Below are positions 29,061-44,000 of a DNA stretch of 64,000 nucleotides, one piece after another. The DNA is from Sclerurus mexicanus (lineage: Eukaryota; Chordata; Aves; Passeriformes; Furnariidae): NCBI GenBank assembly GCA_013396755.1, contig VWZF01004020.1:434001-498000 (forward strand), read 5' to 3'. The first letter of the stretch is position 1, and the number at the start of each line of letters is the position of its first letter. Below the pieces are notes generated by a model. The model was not told the DNA's origin. It saw only the letters and a program-made list of their open reading frames with translations, and searched no databases. The position numbers and the translations under genes are program-made.

Positions 29061-29099
<39 letters not shown>

Positions 29100-32000
29100 T
29101 AATTTGAGTGATTTGTCTAGTCTTCTATGTTTTTAGCTTTTACGGCAATGTCTCTGTTATGCAATTGGCTTTTCCAGCATAGTTTCTACCTGTCAAGTAG
29201 ATTTAGCATTATTGACTCCTCCACATCCACATTTTTATAGGGTCCTTTCTTTTCTTTGGGAGTACAGTTTGCCTTTCAAACGAGTGTGGTGGAAACAGTC
29301 ATGTGTTATTTTTGTCATCAGGAAAATGCTATTCCCAGCCAGGTCCTTCATGTGAACCATGTACTTCTTGAAGCCATGCTCTCCTCCTTACTTGATTCTG
29401 TGTGATAGATAGACTGGAACTGTGCAATGTCAATTAAACCATGCTGTGATGGATGGAAGAATATCACTATTGTAAATTTAATTTTTGTATAAATTTGATA
29501 ACAGAGAAATTTGGAACATCCCTCCCTTCCAAAGGAAAAAAAAAAGCCGAGAACAACAAACCCACAATAAAACAGACCCAAAAATTAAATCAAAGTTCAT
29601 CTGATGTGAAACCGAGACAATGCTAGCAGCTTGTAGGATATTCTTTTGACACTACTAGGAGTTGAAATGCAACAACCATACATTCTTTATCATGATATTG
29701 TATCAACTCTTCTTTACTATGTTTGATTTAGACTGACTCAAAAGTTGTTCAGAAATGGATGGATGGTGTGAAAGACTTCCTAATGACAGAAAAGGCTGTT
29801 CAAGGGGATACTGAAGGACTTCAAAGGCAACTTGACCAGTGCACAGTGAGTTTTGCTCTTACAAGGAATCTTTTGAAATAATTAGTAGTATCTATTTTGT
29901 TCTATTTTACTTTTATTATTATATATTATCCATAGCCTATGCCATAAAGGCCAGGAGAAAAATTGTTGTATCTTTCTTCAGGGCATGTTTTAATTGGTTT
30001 CTTGTGTGTAGCCATAACACTTTGTGCTTTAAAGACCTTCACTGTATATACAAATACTCGTCTAAAAGTTGGTATTATTTCCTCTCAAAAAGGCTTATAT
30101 ATTTTTCCTGATTCTTGTGATTATGGAATCGAATCTGTTGGTGAAAAGTGCTTTCTGTATTAAACTTCCAAGGGCAGTAAAAATACCAAGCATATAACTC
30201 TGATGAAAGTCCTATGGTTTAGAATTGTATCTGCATTACGAGGAAAACTCCTTCCTGGTCAGTGGCGCATAATGGTCACAGTTATGTAGATTTTCATCTT
30301 ATAGGAAGTAATTACAGTGTACCTTCAAATGTTTTTTTTTCTTGGACAATATAAACTGAGGTGTGCCAGAAACATCAGGGTATTTAATGCATGTAACCTT
30401 CAAATGTGCGTTGTTCTGCTGTTGACATTTGGCATGTGAAAATATTTATGCTGTGTATGGCAAGCTGTATTTTGTTCTTTAGTTGCATGGTTCTGATATT
30501 TTGCACTGCTAAAGGATTGTTTTAAGCAGTCTGATATTGAACACTGTATTGATCTGCTTCTCAAAAGTTTCTCTGGAATAATTAAAAGTTAGAAAATTAT
30601 TAGTAGCCTATAAGTATGTGTAAAATCTTGCTAAAGAACAACATTAATTTTCTCTGATGTGTGCTCAGATATTTGTCAATGAAATGGAGACAATCGAACC
30701 ATCACTGAAAGAGATGAAGGAAATAGAATCTGCTTTAAGAGCTCAGCCTGTTGCAAGCATAAATACTTGGACAAAGTCTAGGCTAGTAGACTGCCAGACA
30801 CAATGGGAGAAACTGAGCAAACAGGTGGGTTCTCCTTACATTGCTAGTGCTTTCTTGTTATTGCAGCTGCCTGTTCAGTTTTGTGGCATTGGTAGGATGG
30901 TGAAAAGGTGAAGCAGTGTAATGGTGAAACAGTGGGATGAACATGTTTTGCTTGTTCCACTGTCAAAGTGGCTCAACTTCAGCTTAGCCTGGTGAATCCT
31001 TCAGATGTGAGGGTATGTTAGGAGATACCTCTGCAATAGTAGCTTTGTTTGAATACATGCACTTCTTGGTACTTAAGTGGAGGATCACAGTAAACCCTTT
31101 GTTTGTAATTAAAAATTAATTTGTTCACTTTGTTTCATGCTGCTTTTTCTAGGGTGTGTGGGAGGGAAGTCTGACTTTTTTGTTTTGCTGTTTCTGAAAT
31201 CTGGAGTATTATTCTGTCCCTGTATATTTTCTGTCTGCTTCCAAGTAGCTTTGAAAAATAAATGGCTATAAATAGACCACCATTCCAGTCTGGTGTAGTT
31301 GGTTGTTTCTTTTGGTTGGAAGCTTTCTGCTCTCTGTAGAAACGTACTTCTTTTGTTGCAGTTCCTGATGAGGATCTGTGTTGGAGAGCCTCAGTGTAGA
31401 TATAGAATCCAGATTGTTTGAGCTGTGTAAAGAAGTGAGGCCTGAAAAGTGTTTTAGTGCTCTGTTTAAAGATATTTCTAACTATATGGTATTTATAATT
31501 AGAAGAGGGTTTTATTCTGTCTGACTTTGTCCAGGGATTGTTACCAGCCTATGTGCAATGAAGGGGAAAAAAAATAACTTTCCTCCTTCCCTCACCTCTA
31601 AATTTTGTTGATCTGCTAAAAAGCCTTCATAAGTTTGTGTGTGTGTGTAAAAGTATTTCATTAATTAAGAAAAGCCTGAATATGTTTTGGCAGTAAAGTA
31701 TTTTAACAAAGACTTGTGGTTTTTCACATATACAAGGACATTTAAATAGCAAAACTGCTGTTCCTTTCTCCACCTTGGATTCTAGATCATTAGTCAGAAA
31801 AATCGCCTGTCTGAAAGTCAAGAAAAAGCTGTAAATCTGAAGAAGGATTTGGCAGAGATGCAAGAATGGATGACCCAAGCTGAAGAAGAATATTTGGAGA
31901 AAGATTTTGAATACAAGTCCCCTGAAGAACTAGAGAATGCGGTAGAGGAAATGAAGGTCAGTAATACCAGCTCATTGTAGGGGCCTGATTAAAGAGAAAC

Positions 32001-35000
32001 AAACCTTAATGGCTTTAGGGGTTGACCTTTTGTGGAATTAGCTGTGTGGAAAGGAGCCCAGGTCATGATGAGTAGTGGTATTTTTCATCTCTGCTTTGTG
32101 GAGTTGTTTTTTTTAAAGCAAAAACTATAAAAGCAGATGTTCTATTGGGCCACCAGGGGTAGGGATTTAATAATGAATAACAGCTTGCCCAGTTGTTGAG
32201 TGAGGCTTACTGTGTATAGCATAATAAACACTAAGAATATGGAAAGTAGGAAACGAAACTTGAGAAAGAAAAGGTGATGCTGTACCTGTCTAAATTAGTG
32301 GTTGTGAAAACATTCTTCTGCTTCTAGCTCTTGAATGCCACTTTCTTGTCCCCTAGATATTGTAACTTGACATTTAGAAAATTTGAAACATGTTTAAAAC
32401 AGGTCTGTTGTAAGGTTATCTTGTGTTTATAGTCTGTTGCAAACAGTGATCTTTTAATATCTTGAGTTGGAAGGGATCCACAAGGATCAGTGAGTGATGT
32501 TGGTGCCTATTTCTCTAATTCTGGGTCTGGTGGCCAAATAAATGAAGAGGAAGGAGATATTTTTGTCTTGTTATAATCTATTTTCAGTTGAATAGATAAT
32601 TTTCTTGACTATATGTACAGAGTAAATAATTCTCTCTGTTTTTTAATCTGAGAGCTCAGGCATATCTTCATAAACATTTTGAGGTGTATGTATACTTTTT
32701 GAATGAATATCCACTTACACTGTTACTTGATGGACCATAAAAAGAAAGTTTTCTCCCTTACAAGTGTTTTGACAAAGCTATTTGAAGCTTTGAATTGTCC
32801 TTTTTGAAGGGGTTTTCTGAAGCAATCTTTTAACAAGTGTTTTAATATATTCATGTCCTTTGAGGCCGCTTGAGATCACATAGTCTGGCAGCTGGCTGGA
32901 CACAAGCCAAGGAAAGAAAGAACCCTCTTTTCACTGGCAAATCTGTGAGACTTTGAGCACATTTACCTTCGTCAAATCCAGATTATATCACGTATTTTTA
33001 AATGTGATAGTTGTGTTACTAAGCCAGCAAGTTTATGGTAACACTTGCAATTCTTTCATTTGCAGTAATGATAGTATCCTGGGACTACTTTTAGGACTGG
33101 AAAAGAGCACTCTCTCTGTTTAACTGTGCTTGTTTTTGCTTTTAAGATAAAGCTAGGTGGTTTTTGAGAATCGTGACATAAAATGCGTTTCTCAGATTTT
33201 CCGTTCTTTGCCCTTCCATTAACTGGCTTTTTTTTTACTGCCTTACATTTAGAAGACTTTTTGAAAAATATGTACAAAAACTGTGCTGTCATGTGCTAAA
33301 TTCTACCATAAAATGCAATGCCTTATATATCAGAGGTATTTCAACTTCATAAAACTGTTTTTGAAACCTGAAAAGAAAGATACAGGACAGTCACTATTTC
33401 TGGTGGCTTCTATTTGTCTCAACAGAGACAGGCTCAGACTAGTCTGTCTGATCTGTTTTCTAGCTGTTTTCCTTTCTGAATTCTGCTTAAGGCAAAATTT
33501 GACAACTGATAATAGGATTACTCCAGACCGGTGTGTTGGGACTTGTACTGTGCCTGTGAAAACACTGGCAGCAAGACTTCCAATGAGAAATAGCTGATCT
33601 TTGATTTGAGTGGTGAGTAGCTGACAGTATGGCAATTGAAGGCTAATCATATAATATATTTTTTGGGCAGAGAGCGAAGGAGGATGTGTTGCAGAAGGAG
33701 GTGCGGGTGAAGATTCTCAAAGACAACATCAAGATGTTGGCCACCAAAGTGCCATCTAGTGGTCAGGACCTGGTGACTGAGTTGAATGTTGTGCTGGAGA
33801 ACTACCAGCTACTGTGCAATCGGATACGAGGGAAATGCCACACTTTGGAGGTATGAATGATAGTTCTCTGCTTAATATCTGTATTTTACAGTAATGTCTG
33901 TTCAATATATTTATAGATGATCTGAATGAAGGGATTGAGTCTACCCTTAGTAAATCTGTGGACAACACCAAGTTGGGTGGGAGCGTCAATCTGCTGGAGG
34001 GTAGGAAGGCTCTGCAGAGGGATCTTGACAGGCTGGATCGCTGGGTGAATGGTATGAAGTTCAACAAGGCCAAGGGCTGTGTCCTGTGCTTTGGCCACAA
34101 CAACCCTGTGCAGTGCTACAGGCTGGGGGCAGAGCGGCTGGAAAGCTGCTCAGCGGAAAAGGACCTGAGGGTGCTGGTTGACAGCCATGGAACATGAGCC
34201 AGCAGTGTGTCCAGGCAGCCCAGAACGGCATCCTGACCTGTATCAGAATCTAACTGATTCTGTGATTCTGTAAAATGGAGAGAGGTGGCACTAGAGGAAT
34301 GGAGAGGGGTACTGAAAATGTCTGAATACAGTACCTTCAGCATAAATGTATTTTGCTGTGACTCCTTTCCAGGATTATTTTCCCTTGATGTCATTCTTGG
34401 AATCCAGAAAACACCATCTAACTTTGTTCTTATGATCTATATTGCATCCAGTGCTTCCACAAATAAGTAACCTTGTCTCAGAGCTTTGTTATTCATCTCT
34501 GCATCTTCCAAAAGGTCAAAAAGGAATTTACCAGAATTTAAAGGTTGAAAGACAATAATAATTAGAACATATGATTATGGTCTTGGATAGGATGTGTATG
34601 TCCTATCTTACAAGAGGAATGAATGCATTTAGTTACATTCTTACATAGTTATACAAACCTGTGTGTGTTAGTTTTAGCATGAGTTTAGAGACTACGATGC
34701 TGATTTCTCTCTATCTTCCTGCTATAGCTGTGGGTTTTTCTATCTAGACCATACAGTGCCATGGCATATTTTTGAATACTTTCTACTTGTTTTAGGTGAA
34801 CTTCTCAGAAATATATCTATAAGTTGTTCATAGGGTGTATGAGCAATGCCTGGCTTTCTGGGCTAATTTTTTTTTTCTTATTGCTCGTAGGAGGTGTGGT
34901 CCTGTTGGATTGAGCTGCTTCAGTATCTTGATTTAGAAACAGCTTGGCTAAACAATCTGGAAGAAAAGGTGCAAATGACTGGAAATCTGCCTGATAAGTT

Positions 35001-38000
35001 GGATGCTGTCAATGATGCTCTTGAGGTATTATGATGATTCTGTTGGATTACTAACTTTTCAAATAGCGTAGCTCCATTAAAAAAAAAAAAAAAGAAAAAG
35101 AAAGTCAGTCCTGCTCTTCAGTAGAATACTGAAATATACTGGATATTCTGATTCTTTATGTTAAATGAATATATTACTCTGAATCAGAAATGGATATTTG
35201 TAAGATCCTCCACCAAAGTGGAATTTTGCTGTACAAGACTGTGCTGTACTTGGTACCATGATAAAATTGTATGCTCTCTCCTGACCTGTGTAAATTGATT
35301 CATTCCTTCCAGTGCTATGCTGTGATGTGAATAGACGAGTAATGCCGTGACACTTAATTATCTAAAGTAAAATCACCTCTATATTTGCCTTGTAGCATCA
35401 TGAATTAAGACATAACTAATTTATGCTTTTAGAGCACTCTAAAGACATTTGAAGTGTTAAAATTCTGTGTATGCAGCCATATTTCCAACTCTGAAAATAC
35501 AGTAATATTCAGTGCCTTGACCTGTTAAACTTTTTCTGCTAATTAGTCCCTGGAATCAGTCTTGCGTCATCCAGCTGATAATCGAACCCAGATTCGGGAA
35601 CTTGGGCAGACATTGATTGATGGAGGGATTCTTGATGACATCATCAGTGAAAAATTGGAAGCTTTCAATGCCCGCTATGAGGAACTGAGTCACTTGGTAA
35701 GAACTTAGGGTTAGGGTTGAAGTAGACTGCGTTTTTCAGCTCAGTAATGTGAAATGACTCTTTTTAGCTGAATTCATAGATGCAGGACTACAACACAGGA
35801 AAAGAGTAGAAAAAGGTCACAGTGTTGTCAGCTGTTTTCACTTTGGAGTAATGCCCAAAGAGCAAGATGCTGGAGTCAGGTTTTGTTTTACAAGCTCAAC
35901 ACACCCTTGCACTGCAGGGGCCCCCTGGTATAATATCAGGTAATTTTTAAAAAAAGCAATTCCAAATTCAAGAGGGACAGTTCAATAACTGACGTTAATA
36001 TTGCCTTCCTACTGCCATAAATACTGGTGATCTGCTCACTAAATGTAAAAGTGAGGAGCATAAGTGGCATTTTCAGTCTTTGAAATAGCTAGGAAGAAGC
36101 AACACTGAAATAATCAACAGAAGGAAAACATTCTTCTCGTTACCCCTCTATTATGTTGTTGTCTTCCTCTTCTCCTACTTCAGTCTAATCTTTTATAGAT
36201 TTAATAAGTAGAGGAAGACTAGCTGTATTTCAGGTTGCATAGATTTGTAATTTGTATTCTGTGTCCTGGCAAATTATATGATGAGAGTTGTTTTCTGTCA
36301 CTGCCAAAGTGTAGTCGTAGAGGGAATTTTGGCTCATCCTCTTTGCAATGAGCAGCATGAATGCCGTGCCCTTGGCTGGGGGCTCTGTGCTGTCATTTAA
36401 GTTAGCCTTCACTGTTTTCCCTGTTGCAACAGTACTTTATTGCCATATTAAAAACCTGTTTGCTTTGGCAGCTGCAGTGCTGATACACTAGGCTGTTGAC
36501 AACTCTCCACATTTGTGTGTGTGCATGTGCACATGCATTGGTCTGTGCCTGTGTTGATAGTGGGGAACTTAGTGACATTTCAGGTGAAGTTGGATGTTTT
36601 CTTGTTGAAGGAAGAGGTAATAAAGGGAAAGAACTGTGAACTTCTCTTTTGACACTGTAGCAAAGTGAGTTTATTGTTTTGAAAGGAAATGTGCATGTTT
36701 ACATGTCAAACAACACTGATCTGTGGTGTATTAAAAAGTCACTGATTTCCATTGAATAGCTAGTTTTTGAGACTGGTATGTCTTTAACAGAATGTTTTCT
36801 TCCTGAGGTGATAGGAAAGACCTGTTTTCAGTATTCTGTATATCTAACAGCAGAACTCTCCTTCTGTGCCACTGTCTGTTAGTGGTTCAAAAGCCACAGC
36901 AAGCATCAAAAATTGCTGCCTACTAACGTTCTTTTTAGCCAGTCCTTCTCGTGTTGGATTTTTTGGGTCTCTCCTGCTTTGTTTTGAGAAAGTTTACTAT
37001 AATTTGTATTGAATTACAGCTCTATCTTGTCTTCTCTTTCTGTTCTTCTCAGGCGGTGAGCCGGCAGATCACTTTGGAACAACACCTTCAGACCATGCGG
37101 GAAACCGACCACATGTTACAAGTCTTGCAGGAAAACTTAACCGATCTGGATAGACAGCTGACATCCTACCTGACTGATAGGATAGACGCCTTTCAGATGC
37201 CCCAGGAGGCCCAGGTATTTCAAGATAGCTCTTCACTACAAAACATTTTGAAATATTTCATTATAGTGCTCAGCCTAGACTTAGTAATTCAGGAAGGCTT
37301 TGTTTCAGTTCTGTGCTGACGAACTAGGTGTTATCTTTTGTAATCTGGATTGTTTTCCTCTTTTAAGAAGGTTGCATTGAGTAACAGTTGCTTTCAATTT
37401 AGCAAGCTGTCACCAAAGACAGAATATTTAAAATAAACCTGTTGATTGCGGCAGCTGAGGGGAGCGCTCCCCCTCGCCCAACTCCAACAGTTGATGTTTA
37501 AGTTTTACAGAGTAGATTGACTTCTGGTGGGTAGTAGGTGGTAAACAAACTTCCTTCCCCTCTCTGCAAGCAATTTTGTAATGTATTTTTTTCCTGTTTG
37601 TGTGACATGGCAGAAAATTCAAGCTGAGATTGCAGCTCATGAATCTACATTAGAGGAGCTCAAGAAAAGTGCTCGCACTTTCCCTCCTGCTTCTCCTGAG
37701 TGCAGGTCTCCCCGTGGTGGAACTCAGCTAGATGCTTTGCAGGTAAAAGTACAAGAGTCACACACTTCTCGGTCAGCCTGTCAATTGTTTGGTGCTTTCA
37801 CATGCTTTCATAAGGAAACAAGCAGCCCTAGATGAATCGGATAAGAAAGCTTAAGTTTCACAAATACCATGGAATAAATGCTGAAAGTCAGAAAGTCTCT
37901 GTACTTCAGTGGAATGGATATTTTCAAAGTGTATGATACAAAATTACAGCTCTCTTGCACGTCAGGCGGATATTAGGAATAGGTTGGCTTGGCAAATAGC

Positions 38001-41000
38001 ATTGCCATATATATATTGAGTTGTGGTGCATGGTGACGTGAGTGCAACTACTAATTTAAAACAATCTTTTAATGTAATATCTATTAAAACAGAGAAAGCT
38101 CCGTGAAGTATGTACAAAGTATCAGCTCTTCCAGAAACCGGCTAATTTTGAGCAGCGCATGTTGGATTGCAAGCGGGTGTTGGATGGTGTAAAAGCAGAA
38201 CTTCATGTCTTGGATGTGAAGGACACTGACCCAGATGTAATCCACGCTCACCTGGAAAAGTGTATGGTATGTATGTAATGTTCTTAACTCATACTCGGGG
38301 TGCTTCTTTGTGTTGTGATTCTTGTTGCTTAAACTCTCTCCTGAGGAAATTTTGCTTAAAGGTCTCATAGAGCTATTACAAGTCCCTGGAAAGTGCTAAC
38401 AGAACAATTGATAACTAAAAAGTTCATATTCTAGGTGGACCTAAAAGTAGTGGACTGTTGATCACAGATACAGTGAAGCATCTGAGTTTGTAAAAGCTCC
38501 CTTCACTGGTTCATCCTTGTGTTCTGGAGAAGCATCACAATCATTACTATTTGAACAAAATAAATGCCTTCTATAAAATGAAGTATATATGGCAATGTTA
38601 GCCTTGGAGTAATCAGTGCTACATTATTGAGCTAATTATTATTATTTTTTTTTTAAATCAAAACCAGATAAAATATAAAACATCAGGAGTTTGAAATCTT
38701 CCTGTTAGACATTGCTATTAAGCCATAGATCAGAATTTAAGTGCAATTTGATGGTAAGGTCACCAAATGAAGGAAAATCTGAAAATCTGCACTAAAGATT
38801 TATCACCAATATATCTATTTATGTTCTTAGAAACTCTATAAGACCCTGAGCGAGGTGAAATTGGAGGTTGAGACTGTGATCAAGACAGGAAGGCAAATTG
38901 TACAGAAACAGCAGACAGATAATCCCAAAGGGATGGATGAACAACTGACAGCATTGAAATTTCTTTACAATGACTTGGGGGCACAGGTAAGAAAAACAAA
39001 TATAAATACAAATGTTTGTCTGCATGTAATTTCCCTTTTTTTGTTGTTTTGGTGTCAGATACTGTTCTAAGTTTGATTCTGAAGCGGGTACTCTATAGGC
39101 TATAGTTTTTGCATCTAGGATCAATCAGTTGAGAGATTAAAGATTACACATAACAGTCTTGTAGTTGTGCAAGACCCCTGTGCTTAGAGTGTTCCTGGAG
39201 GGGAGCTAGCCTTGAAGAAAGGACAACTAACAGAGCTTTCATCCTTCTAGCAAGGCTGACCTGCTATTTATTTGTCTTTGAGCCCTGCAAGGTAATTTAC
39301 AATGAGATTGTCATATGAAAAGTTTGTGTTGATCTGAGGTTTTTTTAGGAGGTGTCATGATGGTTTCAAATTGTAATCCATCTAAATTGTTGCTCTCAGC
39401 ATGAAATAGAAATGCTGGCAAACCTGTATTTCACATGAATGGCATTACAAGTAACAAGTAACTTTCTTAGTAATTGAATATTTACTTATCCAAGTGAAGT
39501 GTTTAAAAATGGTTAAACCCTTAAAAAGCAGGTAGGACTCTTCCTACCTAAATTAAGATAAAAGTCCAAGTGGACTCATGTCTGTTCAGAGGTCTGTGAA
39601 TGAAGCTGTGGGAAAGGGGCCAGATTACAGAATATCTTGCAATGGGCTCTATGAAATATTTTACTGTTATAAAGTTGAGAACGTTCACAAAAGTGCGGAT
39701 TCTAGTGAAATCTGTACGTCTGTAACTCAGAAAGCATGTAGGCAAGAGGTTAGGAAAGCATAGAGAGGCAGAGTTATTTGCAGTATAATGTTATGATTTT
39801 TTTTGAGCTGAGAACAGTGCACAATTTTGTGAAATGTCAATTGATTCTGACCACTATGGACAGATTTATTCTCAAGTCCGTGTTAAAGTTTGACTAGACT
39901 AATTGTGTAGCCGGTGAGAAATAGAATTGATTATACTCCAGCAAACATCAGATTTCATATTCATTTTACTGAGATGTTTTCAGACTAGATTTTCAGTGAA
40001 ATTTTTCTTCACAGCTTTCTACTAGCAGGTCTTTCAAAATACAACATGGAAATGTGTTTTCGTGTTTGAATGATAGACTGGATTCCACATCCCCTTGAGT
40101 TTCAGTTAAAGGATCATTAAAAAAAAGTGTAAACATTAATTTGGTGATTACTAGCTATAAATAAATTGGTATGCAGATTTCTTTGTCTGCTTTAAGTGTA
40201 TGAAACCATTCTGGTTTTATATACTCTGCATTGTATAGTAAGAGGCAGATGTTTTTCATCAATCTTTCCTTTTAGGGTCCTTCCCTAATGCAAGACAGCC
40301 TTAAGATACAAGGATTTTATATGTTTTGAGTGGATATTTTATCTGGCTAGTGCTTTTGGGTTTGTTTTCTTTCAAAATCTGATTTTGTTTTCTTTTTCTT
40401 TGTTATTTTTTTTGTAGGTGACAGAAGGAAAACAAGACCTCGAAAGAGCAACCCAGCTGGCACGCAGAATGAGGAAAGAGTCTGCCTCTTTGTCAGAGTG
40501 GTTAGCCACCACTGAAGCTGACCTCGTGCAGAAGTCCACTGCAGAGAGCTTGCTTTCTGATCTAGATTCAGAAATTGCCTGGGCCAAAGTGAGGATGATT
40601 GCTAAATATTTGTAGAATAAATTTGTACCATTGTGGCAATACTGTGTAGAAGTGGCTGTGAATTTAAATCCCTGTACTTGTTCCTGAAATGCTCACGTGC
40701 TGTGATTTTAGTAGATTCTGTAGTTGATATTCAGTACCTTGCTGAGTGTTCTGTTTCATCTTGGGCATCTTGCTTCAAACTTAAATGGCCAGTAAGATAT
40801 TAAAGATATTACTACATATCTGGTATTAATAGGTATTTAAGACTTACTTTATCTCTTCACACAGTTGATAAGTCTAATGTTAAACCTATCAGCAAAGTAA
40901 CTGTGGACTGGGTCAAATATTTTACTAGTAGAGCAAACTGAAAGTTCATGGACATTTTTAATGAAAATTTGAGTTTCTAACCTTTCACTGAAACAGCTTT

Positions 41001-44000
41001 GTCTTCAAATTTGTGACTTTGCAAAACAAAAGACTGCTGGAATTCCTTATCTTCTTTCACCTACAAGTTGAAACTTTTCATGGAAACAGGCAAATGTGTT
41101 AGCTACTTTGCTTGTAATTATATTTTCACACACTGTAGAAATTTGGATATTCCTTGGAGTTAGCAACAAGTATCAACTGATAAAGTTCAGCAATACTAAT
41201 CTTCAGTTTTTGTTTTCTGTCATCTTTTACTTCTGGCATGGTTCTGTCTGCAGTCTTAAAATTTCAAAGTTTATCAAATTGCAAACCCATTTGCACACAT
41301 TTCAATCAGGATTAGCAATTATCGTCACTATAGTTCTGCTGTGGCAGTATCCCTAAGATTCCTCTCCACACAAACTTGTAAATACTTACTGGAAGTATAC
41401 TTACCATACATTAGTAACAATGCAAATTATTACTGACTCTTTTGCTGCACCACCTGGAGGATAAGTCCTCTATATTGCATGCAAAGTTGTCCTTTCTATT
41501 TTAAGGTTTTCTAGAGGCAATTTTAAAATGTAGTAACTTGAGTATTTGTTTGTCTCTAAGATAGTAAGTTATGATAAAATAATAAATTATTTACTTCATA
41601 GATAATAAGATGTTCAAGAAGCACTGGACACTGTGATTAGCTGCATTCTTAGACACACTGTATACTGACATCAAAGGGCTTTCTAAACAGGCAGATATCA
41701 TCAATAATAATTGGGGATCTTGTATGACAAGAGGTGCTATGGAAACCATATACTGATATTCCAGAGATGACATATTACTTAATTTACATGTCAGTATGCA
41801 TGCTTTCAAGGAATGTTGTTGTTTGGGTTTTTTTGGGTTTTTTTTTTTGATTAAAAAATATTCAAAAGCAGAGATGACTTGGAAAAAGTGGCAGAGCTAA
41901 AGACAGATATATTTACATATCTCTATATAGGTAATATAACAATAGGGATTCTGTAATATGTAACCAGTGAATTGAAAATCTTCAGTTGAGTTGTGGTGGT
42001 TCTCAAAAAACATTCAGCCTTGGCCTACTATTTTTCACATCATTGCCAAGCGTAAAAGTATTTTAATAAGAAAAGATAGAGAGAAATCCATATTGTCTCT
42101 TTAAATTTACATTCTCTAATTTATAGTGAAGAAAAGAACCCTTTAAAACTGGACTTTACAGTGTGGTTAATGCATTTGCTTTGCCTACATGATGAAAAGG
42201 AACTGTGAAGATAAGCCAACTAAACAGAAAGGTCTCAAGCTAAGTTATTCAGGACACTTACATGCATTGTGCTCTCACTCTCGCTTAATGAGATTGCTTT
42301 CTACAGAGAGTGAGTGTAAACAGAAGGCTATTATACTTGATTTTTTCACAAGTGAAGATCATCTATGATATATTTGTTTCCTATGGAGGTAAAGATCTGG
42401 TTCCCTTGCTATTGCTTTTGGGAGCAGTGCAGTGTTAATGGTTCCACTTGTTTCAGAATGTGCTGAGAGAGCTGGAGAGAAGGAAAGGTGATCTGAAGAG
42501 CATCACAGAAAGTTGCACCGCTCTCCAGTCTCTGGTGGAAGGGAGTGAGACCGTCCTGGAGGAGAAGCTGTGTGTCCTTAACGCTGGCTGGAGCAGAGTT
42601 CGAACCTGGACTGAGGACTGGTGTGACACCTTGTTGGTAAGTTGCATGTATGAGAAATACTCAGTGTAAGTTCTCCCTCCGTACCCTGAGAGCAGTTACA
42701 GTTTTCACTTGTCTCACTTTACTGTGAAGTTTGCATGATGCCTCACGGACTTAAAGGAATGTGGAATGGATATCTGGTTAACCTGCAGATGGAGAAGTAA
42801 GTCATGAGGTGGTATACAATGAGGAAGGTGGAAAACTGTTCTGCAAGTTGTTTAGATGCATTGATAGATATTGGTGCCACATTCCTGGTAGCAGAATCTG
42901 GAGTGTGATGGAACTATGTAAATACCCCAGACAGTTAAGTTGACCTAGTGGAACTAATCTGCTAAATTGCAGAGATTAAAACTAGGTTTAACTTCTTTTG
43001 CCTTTCCCTTTCTCCCAGCTTCAGTGTTAGGACTCTTATGGGTTCTTACTCTTCCCAGACATTGTGGTGTGATTTCTCTTTTCCATAGAAAATCCAGCAT
43101 GCACTAAGTGAACAAATTCACACATTGATTTTAATCCCTTTCTCATCCCCCTTAATGTGCCACCACATTACATTTTTAATCATTTGTACTTACTTACCTA
43201 TTTATCTTCTTGTACCTCCTCTCTGGTAATGTTTTATCACTTTCTCTTTTACTACATCAATAGCACTAGCATTTTGTGTCCACTTGTTATTTAGCTCTTA
43301 ATACAATTCTTGCTACCTTAGTGCATAAAAGTAACTTTCCAAACTGTCCTAAAAGGGAGCATTTTCTACCATAATAGACTGAGTGGGTTGTGGGGCTTAC
43401 AAGCATTCACAAAGCTGCTAGTGGGTTTACATGTTCACTAGTAGTAGATGATTCTGCCAGATTACCATAAGGTGAAAAAAACCACCAGGTTATGGAAGTG
43501 TTGGTTAATTAGAGCCCAGAAATTGGATCATGTGTTCTATGTAACTTTCTATAACCTGCTGAGTTTGTTAATATTAGTGGAAAACAACAGGAATTAGCCC
43601 AAAAGGATTGGTTTCCATAAGGCCGCTCTGTGTGCTACTCTTTATTCAGCCTGAACATTCAGCCTCTGTGCCAGCATGAACAGAGTGGTTTTTTGTCCTT
43701 GAGACCCAGGTGATGGCTCTTTAATGGACAATTGATAACTTCTAAGTAGTGTTCAGCAAAGTGCTTGTGACTCTGCAAGTGTTTGAGTATGGCCAGCAGT
43801 GTCTGTTTGAGTAAATTAAAGACTAAGCATATTATACACCTAAAGCTGCTTATTATGCTAAATGGGCATGAAACGACCTAGAATGGATGCTGCTATCAGC
43901 CTGATGCTTTTATATAGTTCAAATATTTTGGTGTTGTACAGCTAGTTATGACAATCCACCTTCAGAAGCCCCTGATACAGGCTGAAGTTGTGAGAACTTC

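Noticed and set aside
35697..37052. Possible internal promoter equivalent to dystrophin Dp260
   Set aside because: No CpG cluster, TATA-plus-initiator arrangement or alternative first exon could be identified by eye.
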